DNA from: an uncultured Eubacteriales bacterium
GTDB lineage: Bacteria > Bacillota > Clostridia > Lachnospirales > Lachnospiraceae
NCBI GenBank assembly: GCA_900314565.1
Contig: OMVU01000056.1
Coordinates: 1 to 35,081, forward strand
Reading direction: 5' to 3'
DNA: 35,081 nt
Shown here: positions 8,415-15,248 of the stretch, piece by piece
Position numbering within the stretch: the stretch's first letter is position 1
How the letters are laid out: the number at the start of each line of letters is the position of its first letter
Translations under genes and position numbers: made by a program
Notes under the pieces: generated by a model
Seen by the model: only the letters and a program-made list of their open reading frames with translations
The model's database searches: none
What the model was told of the DNA's origin: nothing

Positions 8415-8482
8415 CGTTTCCCGCAGGCACCCGTTTCCCGCAGGCACCCGTTTCCCGCAGGCACCCGTTTCCCGCAGGCACC
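8415..8482. repeat. 17-bp tandem repeat, four perfect copies
   Basis: The unit CGTTTCCCGCAGGCACC is repeated exactly four times. It directly follows GTTTCGCAGGCACC, the end of element R2, so it looks like expansion of that terminus by slippage. There are no spacers, so it is not a CRISPR array. Confidence 0.95.
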
Positions 8483-8526
8483 TGTATCAGTCGGATACCG
8501 AAGCTTCACAAGCTCTCCGGCTTCTC

Positions 8527-9495
8527 TCAGAGCAGCTCCGCAAGGACCTGCGAAAAGCGCTCTGCCGTCTCCTCGTACATATGCCCGTCCCAGTCGGCGA
8601 AAAGGTCGGGGTCCGTCAGATCTTCATTTTCCGAAAGAAGCTGTCCCGACGTAAAATCCAGATAGCGAAAACCGTACTGTTCCGCAAGGGACTGCATCTC
8701 CTCCGACGCGGCCGCGTAACTGTCCGCGCACGCGCGGAGCGTCTCATCCGGGATCGGAGTCGTCACGACAACGAGATCAATCTTCATTCTCCCGCAGTAT
8801 TCCGCCAGCATCGCAAAAAACTTCCGCGCGTCCTTCTGCAGCATGGCCTCCGACCATTCGCGGGGCACGATCTGATCATTCCATTTTCCGGGATGGATCG
8901 CCATGAACCCGTCCTGCTCGAGCGTCTGCGTATCCGTATCAAATATTTCGATGCCGTAGTTCCGGTAGACGTCGCTTCTCTTGACTTCGAGGTTTTCCGG
9001 GATCAGGCTCCACTGCTCACGGTAAAAATACCAGGGTGCGCAGAACGTCCTGAAGTCCGCCTTCCACATTTTCGCAAAGAAGTACTGTATCTTCGTACCC
9101 GACATGCGCATCTCTCCGAATAATCCCGAGAATGTGCTGTCCACTTCCTGCGCGGTGATCCAGTAATTCGGATCGAACTCGTAAATGACTCTCCCCGGCA
9201 CATGACCGGCGGTCACGGCATCCTTCAGAAAGAAATAGCTGTCGACCGGGAACTCCTCCCCCTGTGCGGCATTGAACGCACTCCTTTTGGTCACATGGGA
9301 AACATACGCCGGATCGATATTCGTCGCCCCGTGGGAGGAACCGAGGATCAGGTCGTCAAAAGTCTCCGTCTCGATTGTGTGGAGCTTATATCTGGTAAAT
9401 GTGTACGGGATCAGCAGATAGCTGCATACCGTATTCACTCCCACAAGGATCGCAAGAAAAAGTATGGGTATCGCGACCCGTTTAAAAGTTCGCAT
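8527..9495 (-). CDS. DltD-like SGNH-fold protein of the dlt-like operon
   Basis: An N-terminal anchor helix (about residues 6-28) precedes an extracellular SGNH/GDSL-type domain. The nucleophile block is LILGSSHGATNIDP (Ser53/Ser54), the GxND-like region is around DPNYW, and the closing Asp/His block is DWDGHMYEE (Asp303, His305). DltD-type proteins act outside the membrane, moving the acyl group from the MBOAT partner to the polymer. The 322-residue length is shorter than typical Bacillus DltD, so it may be a divergent DltD or an AlgJ-like enzyme. It overlaps the MBOAT gene by 14 nt and is the last gene of the operon. Confidence 0.82.
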   Translation of the reverse strand: MRTFKRVAIPILFLAILVGVNTVCSYLLIPYTFTRYKLHTIETETFDDLILGSSHGATNIDPAYVSHVTKRSAFNAAQGEEFPVDSYFFLKDAVTAGHVPGRVIYEFDPNYWITAQEVDSTFSGLFGEMRMSGTKIQYFFAKMWKADFRTFCAPWYFYREQWSLIPENLEVKRSDVYRNYGIEIFDTDTQTLEQDGFMAIHPGKWNDQIVPREWSEAMLQKDARKFFAMLAEYCGRMKIDLVVVTTPIPDETLRACADSYAAASEEMQSLAEQYGFRYLDFTSGQLLSENEDLTDPDLFADWDGHMYEETAERFSQVLAELL

Positions 9496-10969
9496 AGATG
9501 AATCCTCCCTGCGAAAGCGGTTCGCTGCCGATCAGTACAAGTGAGAGAACGAGAAGGAGAAGGACCGCAAAGCGCACGGGAAGAGGCTTTCTGCAGAGAG
9601 CTTCTCCCACACTGACGCCTCTCTCCTCCATGACACTGTGAACGAAGAGGACCGCGCATCCGATGAGGATCGCGCAGAACGTGACTGTCTGGGACCCGGA
9701 CCAGCATGCGCCCGCATCGACCACGTTGATGCTGAAAGCAAAATGAAGAATGCTGTCCTTCATCATCATGAATGCCTGCCCCACACTGCCGGCACGGTCA
9801 AAGTACCAGCTGATATTCACGAGCACAAATGTGCGAAGGATCTGAAAGATGTAGAACCACCTGGTATCCTTCCCGATCCCCAGACGCTTCCTTGCTTCAC
9901 GATAGTTCTTCGCAAGAAGTCCCGAAATGCCGATGATCAGACCGTTGTAAAGACCGTAGACGATATTGTGCCATGCGGGTCCGTGCCAGACACCGACGAC
10001 CAGAAATACGATCACGTTTGCAACGCAGATCGGCATGGCGCGGCCGGTGCTTTTGCCCATGTGCGTTTTGCACCATTTTCCGAACCGGCCCATCCAGCGC
10101 GAAAGCGAGATCGGATAAAAGAGATAATCCTTCATCCACGTCCCGAGCGTGATGTGCCAGCGGTGCCAGAAATCCGTGATGGAGACCGCGAAATACGGCT
10201 GTCTGAAATTTTCATCGAGCGAGACCCCGAGCATCTCCGCGATGCCCAGGACGACATCGATCCCTCCGGAGAAATCCCCGTAGAGCTGGGCGCTGTACAT
10301 GAGGACGCCCAGGATGCCGTAGCCCCGCAGAGTCGCATAATTATCGAAAATCGTGTTGACATAAAGCGCTGCGTTGTCGGCGATGACGATCTTCTTGAAA
10401 AACCCCCAGGCGATCCTGTACAGCCCGCGCAGGATCCGCTCCATGTCGAACTCTTTTTCCGCGTAGAGAGAATCGGCCAGCCTGCCATAGCGCCCGATCG
10501 GACCCTGCAGGATCTGCGGGAAGAAGGAAAGAAAGAGGGCGAAACGGAACGGATTCCGCTCTGCGCGCACCCTCTTCCAGTGCACGTCAAGGAGATATCC
10601 TGTCGCCTGAAATGTGTAAAATGAAATACCCAAGGGGAGCAGGAGCCTCATTTCCCGGATCTCCGTGCCGAAAAGTCCGTTGAGGTTGCCGATCATGAAA
10701 TTCGTATATTTGACAGCTGCGAGCATGCCGAAATCGAGGAGAAGCGTGACGGGCACAGCAGCCTTCGATCCGCTCTCTGCCCACAGGCCGCCGAGATAGG
10801 TAATGGCTGTCGCGAAAAGAATAAAGAAAATATACTGCGGTCCCTGGGCGAGATAATATACATAAGAAAAAATCAGCAGCCAGACCCACTGAGCCCTTTT
10901 GGGGATCAGATAGTATCCGGCTGTACAGATCGCAGTGAAAGCTAAAAATTCTACTGATACAAATGACAT
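9482..10969 (-). CDS. MBOAT O-acyltransferase, DltB-like
   Basis: A membrane protein of 495 residues with about ten hydrophobic segments. Typical MBOAT blocks are GISFYTFQATGYLLD, SFFPQILQGPIGRY, the first histidine region DFWHRWHITLGTWMKDYLF and the catalytic region VGVWHGPAWHNIVYG. In the dlt pathway DltB takes the aminoacyl group from the carrier protein and passes it across the membrane. I chose ATG 10969 because AGAGGT precedes it and MSFVSVEFLAF is a normal first helix; the longer frame begins with GTG at 10990 without a ribosome site. It is flanked by the carrier gene and the DltD-like gene. Confidence 0.92.
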   Translation of the reverse strand: MSFVSVEFLAFTAICTAGYYLIPKRAQWVWLLIFSYVYYLAQGPQYIFFILFATAITYLGGLWAESGSKAAVPVTLLLDFGMLAAVKYTNFMIGNLNGLFGTEIREMRLLLPLGISFYTFQATGYLLDVHWKRVRAERNPFRFALFLSFFPQILQGPIGRYGRLADSLYAEKEFDMERILRGLYRIAWGFFKKIVIADNAALYVNTIFDNYATLRGYGILGVLMYSAQLYGDFSGGIDVVLGIAEMLGVSLDENFRQPYFAVSITDFWHRWHITLGTWMKDYLFYPISLSRWMGRFGKWCKTHMGKSTGRAMPICVANVIVFLVVGVWHGPAWHNIVYGLYNGLIIGISGLLAKNYREARKRLGIGKDTRWFYIFQILRTFVLVNISWYFDRAGSVGQAFMMMKDSILHFAFSINVVDAGACWSGSQTVTFCAILIGCAVLFVHSVMEERGVSVGEALCRKPLPVRFAVLLLLVLSLVLIGSEPLSQGGFIYANF

Positions 10970-11017
10970 AAGAACCTCTATGCAGCGCACATCCGCGCTG
11001 CATATACAGAATCAGGC

Positions 11018-11242
11018 TCAGCCCTGAAGGCGCTGCACCATGGCGTAAAGTGCCTTGGCGGAGTTAAAGTTCTCCGGAATGATCTCCGCCGGTGTGATGC
11101 GGATATCGAATGCGTCCTCAAGCTCGCTCACGATGGAGAGGATCGCGAAGGAATCCAGGATCCCGTCGTCGATCAGTGTCGTACAGGTCTCATAATCAGC
11201 ATCCGGCTGAATGTCTTCAAGGATCTCGATCAATTCATCCAT
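11018..11242 (-). CDS. Acyl/aminoacyl carrier protein, DltC-like
   Basis: The 74-residue acidic protein is a four-helix carrier. The phosphopantetheine site is Ser31 in DDGILDSFAIL, and the second half carries IRITPAEIIPENFNSAKAL, much like DltC. The carrier holds an aminoacyl thioester made by the adenylating enzyme of the same operon. Its start overlaps the end of the PLP-dependent decarboxylase gene by 8 nt, which implies coupled translation in equal amounts and suggests that the two proteins work on each other. Confidence 0.93.
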   Translation of the reverse strand: MDELIEILEDIQPDADYETCTTLIDDGILDSFAILSIVSELEDAFDIRITPAEIIPENFNSAKALYAMVQRLQG

Positions 11243-12452
11243 AATTAAAGTCCTCCGTAAAAATCTTCTTTCTGACTTCCTTTATTTCTCCGTCGCTGCG
11301 GAGATATACACGGGGCAGATCCCGGCTCAGGAAGAGGCTGATCCCCTCCGTGACCGAATATGCTCCGGTGTTGTCAAACACAAGTATATCACCCGGCACC
11401 GGGTTATGCAACGGAACCTCTTTGACAATTACGTCGCTGACCGTGCAGAGAGATCCGCAGACCGAATACTTCTCATCGGCATCCTCCAAAAGAGGAACCT
11501 CCCCGTCCTTCGACCGCATAAAAGGCAGCTTCATGGCCATCATCTGGCCGAAATAATTCACCTGATGGATCCCGCCGTCGCAGATCAGATAATTCACGTC
11601 CCGGTTCGTCTTTCTGTCCATGACCCGGGTGACATAGGATCCGCAACAGGCCGCGAAAAAGCGCCCCATCTCAAGGGAGATCCTTCCCTTAAACTGCATC
11701 CCGTCGAGAAGACCGTTGAGCGCTGCAAGGAGCGCGTCCTCATCGACCGGCTTTTCTTTCCGGAAATAATTGACCGGAAGCCCCGGACCGTACTCAAGCT
11801 CCTCCGCCAGGAAGCCGCATTCCTCCGCAAGCCGCAGAAGGAGCGCATCGAGCGAGGCGATCTCCTTCTCAATACTGCGGAGCTTTTTCTGCGTCCCCGA
11901 GTAAAGCTGGATCCCCGTAAAATGAAGGGCCGGATACTTCTCACGCTCCTTAATGACCCGGACGACATCCTCCTCGTCCATTCCGAACTGGTTTCCGGAG
12001 GTCACGCGGATGAGCACATCGATCGGGGCATTCTCCCCGAAGACCGCTGCCGCTGCCCGATCGAGGATTTCTATATGAAGCAAGGATTCCGCGGTATAGA
12101 CCGGACGGGCTCCCTCTGCTCCCGGTCCGGCATACTCCATGGTACGGCGGATATCCGCCTCCTCCTTGTTGACGCCGGAGATGACCATCTGGCGGGCAGG
12201 GATTCCCGCCTTCTCGCAGATCCGCTCCTCTCCCGGAGAACAGATCTCGAAAGCATCGACAAAATCAGAGACTGCACTCACGATGAACGGGTTGGCCTTC
12301 ATCGCATAGACGATGCGCTTTCCCGGGAGCTTTCTTCGCAGATACTCTGCGCGCTCTTTAAGAACATCTATATCAAAAATATAGGACGGGGTCTGAAGCT
12401 TCGCGTTCTCATTGCAGTTCCCGTACAGGGCCAGATACTCTTCTGTCTTCAT
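11235..12452 (-). CDS. Type III PLP-dependent amino acid decarboxylase (LysA/BtrK-like)
   Basis: Fold-type III (alanine racemase-like) decarboxylase of 405 residues. The PLP lysine is Lys52 in VYAMKANP, followed by FEICSPGEE (69-77), HFTGIQLYSGTQ (177-188), YGPGLPV (221-227, glycine loop), LEMGRFFAACCG (260-271), ICDGGIHQVNYFG (290-302), the catalytic Cys336 and Asp340 in GSLCTVSDV, and DNTGAYS (360-366). The family includes diaminopimelate decarboxylase and also BtrK, which decarboxylates glutamate bound to a carrier protein in butirosin synthesis. Its place beside an adenylation enzyme and overlapping a carrier gene favours the second kind of role; a plain LysA is less likely. Ribosome site GAGGAGA precedes the ATG. 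Confidence 0.85.
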   Translation of the reverse strand: MKTEEYLALYGNCNENAKLQTPSYIFDIDVLKERAEYLRRKLPGKRIVYAMKANPFIVSAVSDFVDAFEICSPGEERICEKAGIPARQMVISGVNKEEADIRRTMEYAGPGAEGARPVYTAESLLHIEILDRAAAAVFGENAPIDVLIRVTSGNQFGMDEEDVVRVIKEREKYPALHFTGIQLYSGTQKKLRSIEKEIASLDALLLRLAEECGFLAEELEYGPGLPVNYFRKEKPVDEDALLAALNGLLDGMQFKGRISLEMGRFFAACCGSYVTRVMDRKTNRDVNYLICDGGIHQVNYFGQMMAMKLPFMRSKDGEVPLLEDADEKYSVCGSLCTVSDVIVKEVPLHNPVPGDILVFDNTGAYSVTEGISLFLSRDLPRVYLRSDGEIKEVRKKIFTEDFNYG

Positions 12453-12487
12453 ATTTGACTGTCTCCTCGAAACAATACTGAAGTTTT

Positions 12488-12645
12488 AGGCGCTTGCGAA
12501 ACCCTGTGCGAAATGGAATTGTGTGAACAATTCAAACAATCTGCACAAGCCTTGGAACTTCTTCATGAACGAAAGATGTGGAATGAGCAAAAACCGTTCT
12601 GTATTTCCATGAAGAACAGTGTTTCGCAATTGCCTGATACTGAAG
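12488..12645. repeat. Dispersed palindromic element, copy R3 (inside the dlt-like operon)
   Basis: Begins AGGCGCTTGCGAAAC and ends GTTTCGCAATTGCCTGA, giving terminal inverted repeats. It carries the GAACAATTCAAACAATCTGC arm almost identical to R2, but most of the facing arm is deleted. It fills the 216-nt gap between the adenylating enzyme and the decarboxylase genes. Confidence 0.8.
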
Positions 12646-12668
12646 TTTGCTGCTGCGCCGGCAGACTT

Positions 12669-14174
12669 TTATCTTCTCCCGGCCGCTGCAGCAAGCGCTT
12701 TCCTGTCGATCTTTCCGTTCTTCGTGAGCGGCATCTCATCGACGTTCACAAAGCGGTTCGGGATCATATATTTGGGGATGCGCTCGGCGAGTTTCGCCGC
12801 GAGATCCTTCTTATCGATCCCGCCGATATAAAATGCGATGATCTTATTCTTCTCAAATATGCAGCACGCCCGCTCGACCTCTTCGACCGCGTCCAGCGCC
12901 CGGTCGATCTCGCCAAGCTCGATCCGGTGACCCATGTGCTTGATCTGGAAATCCTTCCTGGACGCAAAGCACAGAAGTCCGTTCTCATCATAGTGAGCCA
13001 GGTCGCCTGTCCGGTAGATCGGCTCGAGGTACTTTTTATTCAGCGGATTCTGCACGAAAGCCTTCGCTGTCTGCTCCGGATTATTGTAGTATCCGAGGGC
13101 AAGTGCCGTTCCCGACACACAGATCTCCCCGTCTGTACCCGGTTCCGTGACCAGGTGATCCTCGTCGTCGAGCAGGAACACTTTCTCATTGGGGAAGGGA
13201 ACGCCGCTCGGGATCGACTCCCCGCGCTCATACATACGGTCGATCACAAAGTATGTGCAGTTGCACGTGATCTCCGTCGGTCCGTAGAGGTTCACGAATT
13301 TCACGCCCGGCAGGGCTTTCTGCCACTCGGTCAGATGGCGGATCGGCATGACCTCGCCGGAAAAGAGCACCTTTTTTACGTCAGCAGGGACCTTGTAATC
13401 AAAACCGTGCAGCTGCGAGATGATGCACATGGCCGAGACTGCCCAGATCAGGGTCGTCACGTGCCGCTCCACAATAAAATCGAGGAGTGTCGTAGGAATC
13501 GAGAAATACCTCGTCGGAATGATCTGCATCGTAGCGCCCACGGCGATCGTCGAATAAATGTCCTTTACCGATACGTCAAAGTCGAACGGAGCCTGATTGC
13601 CGATCACGTCCTCCTCCGTGATGTCGAAGAGCTCCGTGAAGCAGTCAATGAAATCAATGACAGAGCGGTGGCCGACCAGGACTCCCTTCGGGACACCGGT
13701 CGAGCCTGATGTGAAATTACAGTAGAGCGGATCGATATCAAGGCTCTTACTGCGGATCGAGTCGAGAAGAACCGGATCCTCCTCCGTCTTCTCGATCTCG
13801 TCAAGGTAATAGACCGTCCCCTCGAATCCGAAAGCGGCAAGATCCTCGTCCCATGCGTGGGTCGTGATAATGAAATCCCGCTCCAGGGTCCCGAGGATAT
13901 CGAGAAGCCGCATTCTCGGCTGCTTCGTGTCGAGCAGCGTATAGAAGCACCCGGCGCAGACCGTGCCGAAAAATACCGCGATCGTATCCACGCTCTTCCC
14001 CATGAACACGGGGACCGGACTGCCCGGCTCCGCAATCTGCGCGATGGCCGTCCCGATCCGTCTCGCACGGGCGAGGAGCCCGGCGTACGTCACTTCATTT
14101 TCCGGATCTGCAAAGCTGATCTTATCCGGAAATCTCCGGGCGGATCTTTCGAGATATTCAAGTATGTTCTTCAT
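12669..14174 (-). CDS. Amino acid adenylating ligase, DltA-like
   Basis: ANL-superfamily enzyme of 501 residues that activates an amino acid with ATP and loads it on a carrier protein. Motifs are the P-loop NFTSGSTGVPKG (153-164), FDFDVSVKDIY with Asp200 expected to bind the substrate amino group, FSGEVMP (271-277), NLYGPTEITCNC (295-306), YRTGDLA and the C-terminal catalytic Lys488 in NGKIDRK. Overall it is closest to D-alanine:carrier ligase. Ser272 stands where, as I recall, Bacillus DltA has the D-Ala-selecting Cys269 (the Asp197-to-Cys269 spacing of 72 is the same here). The substrate may therefore not be D-Ala. AAAGGAGG precedes the ATG. First gene of the operon. Confidence 0.9.
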   Translation of the reverse strand: MKNILEYLERSARRFPDKISFADPENEVTYAGLLARARRIGTAIAQIAEPGSPVPVFMGKSVDTIAVFFGTVCAGCFYTLLDTKQPRMRLLDILGTLERDFIITTHAWDEDLAAFGFEGTVYYLDEIEKTEEDPVLLDSIRSKSLDIDPLYCNFTSGSTGVPKGVLVGHRSVIDFIDCFTELFDITEEDVIGNQAPFDFDVSVKDIYSTIAVGATMQIIPTRYFSIPTTLLDFIVERHVTTLIWAVSAMCIISQLHGFDYKVPADVKKVLFSGEVMPIRHLTEWQKALPGVKFVNLYGPTEITCNCTYFVIDRMYERGESIPSGVPFPNEKVFLLDDEDHLVTEPGTDGEICVSGTALALGYYNNPEQTAKAFVQNPLNKKYLEPIYRTGDLAHYDENGLLCFASRKDFQIKHMGHRIELGEIDRALDAVEEVERACCIFEKNKIIAFYIGGIDKKDLAAKLAERIPKYMIPNRFVNVDEMPLTKNGKIDRKALAAAAGRR

Positions 14175-14202
14175 AGGACCTCCTTTGTCCTTTTGCTGTC
14201 TG

Positions 14203-14236
14203 AAAAGGCCGCCTCATCAGGCAGCCTCCCTTTTGT
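14203..14236 (-). terminator. GC hairpin in the leader of the dlt-like operon
   Basis: On the minus strand GGGAGGCTGCCTGATGAGGC pairs internally (GGC.GCCT with AGGC.GCC) and is followed by CCTTTTCAG. It lies just before the ligase gene and could be a weak terminator or an attenuator in the leader. Confidence 0.4.
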
Positions 14237-14336
14237 CCTCTTAAGACATGTGCCGGCAATTCCCGGCGAAAAATGATTCTTCTATGTTATAATCTTCCTT
14301 TGTGTCTAAAATATGAACCGAACATCATCTTTTTAT

Positions 14337-14360
14337 TCAGGAACGCCGAGGCGTTCCTGA
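14337..14360. terminator. Perfect palindrome at the end of rex
   Basis: TCAGGAACGCC and GGCGTTCCTGA are perfect complements around a 2-nt centre, 9 nt after the rex stop codon. It would form a stable hairpin in the rex transcript, but neither side has a T-run, so termination is possible, not certain. Confidence 0.5.
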
Positions 14361-14368
14361 ATTTCACC

Positions 14369-15010
14369 TCACCGATTTATATGATGAGACAGCATAGCCA
14401 GCGAAGAGGCAAGATTTTCATTTTGCACGAGAACGCCATCCGGTACATTAAGCCTGAGCAGCGCAAAATTCCAGATCGCCTGGACACCGGCGCGCACCAG
14501 AACATCCGCGACCTTCTGCGCCTCCTCCATCGGGGTCGTGATAATACCGATCAGGATCCCGTTTTCCGCACAGTAACTCTCGAGTTCTTCAAAGGGCAGT
14601 ACCTTAATGCCGCTGATTGCAGTCCCGATCAGATCCTTGCTGGTATCGAAGGCAGCTGTGATGCTGAGACCGTACTGTTCAAACTCACTGTTGCCCAGAA
14701 GCGCGCGTCCGAGCGAGCCGGCCCCGACGATAACAGCATCCTTATGATCGTTATATCCCATATATTCTTTAATATCACGAATCAGTCCCTCGACCTGGAA
14801 GCCTGATTTCGGCTTTCCCTGTGTGGAGGAGACCGCGGCAATATCCTTCCGCACAAGCACATCGTTCAGCTTGAGCTCGTTGGCAATCGACGTCGCCGAG
14901 ATCGTCTGGATCCCGTCTTCCTCCGCTTTTTCCAGGCAGTGCAGATAATAGGGCATTCGCTGGAGTGCCTGAATGGTCAGATAGACTTCTTTTTCACTTG
15001 TCTTTTTCAT
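14369..15010 (-). CDS. rex: Redox-sensing transcriptional repressor Rex
   Basis: Rex binds DNA when NADH/NAD+ is low and releases it when NADH binds, controlling fermentation genes. The N-terminal winged helix includes YYLHCLEKAEEDG and ATSIANELKLNDVLVRKDIAAV (about residues 42-63). The Rossmann NAD-binding loop is VIVGAGSLGRALLG (about 93-106), followed by AAFDTSKDLIGT and the C-terminal NFALLRLNVP and swapped helix. The 213-residue length is normal. AGGAACACAG precedes the ATG. Likely targets in the window are the fermentation or redox genes, but I found no convincing Rex operator. Confidence 0.96.
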   Translation of the reverse strand: MKKTSEKEVYLTIQALQRMPYYLHCLEKAEEDGIQTISATSIANELKLNDVLVRKDIAAVSSTQGKPKSGFQVEGLIRDIKEYMGYNDHKDAVIVGAGSLGRALLGNSEFEQYGLSITAAFDTSKDLIGTAISGIKVLPFEELESYCAENGILIGIITTPMEEAQKVADVLVRAGVQAIWNFALLRLNVPDGVLVQNENLASSLAMLSHHINR

Positions 15011-15248
15011 TCTGTGTTCCTGCCTTTATTCTCATAATTTGGAACGCACGCGCCTTGATCAGACGTCAAACATGATAAGTATACCATAAAAGGCCATTCT
15101 GTTGAACAAAAAACTTCTTCCTGGGCTGTCAAGTCGAAGAGCCTGCGGCGGGAACCGCAAATACGATCCGTCCTCTGGACATTTCGCCCCTTACTTTGTT
15201 ATGATATTTCATAGATATCACAGAGCACAGAGGAAGAGGTAATCTTAT

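Noticed and set aside
8415-8482. CRISPR array
   Set aside because: The 17-bp units are directly joined without spacers and no cas gene is present.
12513-12620. Conserved frame in the dispersed element (M-L-EQFKQSAQALE pattern in R1, R2 and R3)
   Set aside because: The frame recurs because the DNA is repeated. There is no ribosome site, the ends differ in each copy, and the DNA is palindromic, so a protein is unlikely.
9638-13709. Several long plus-strand frames (9638-10624, 11211-12458, 12513-13709)
   Set aside because: All mirror the MBOAT, decarboxylase and ligase genes; they reflect codon bias of the minus-strand genes.
15011-15248. Rex operator in the rex upstream region
   Set aside because: I looked for TTGTTAA/TTGTGAA half sites with matching inverse partners and found no convincing pair.
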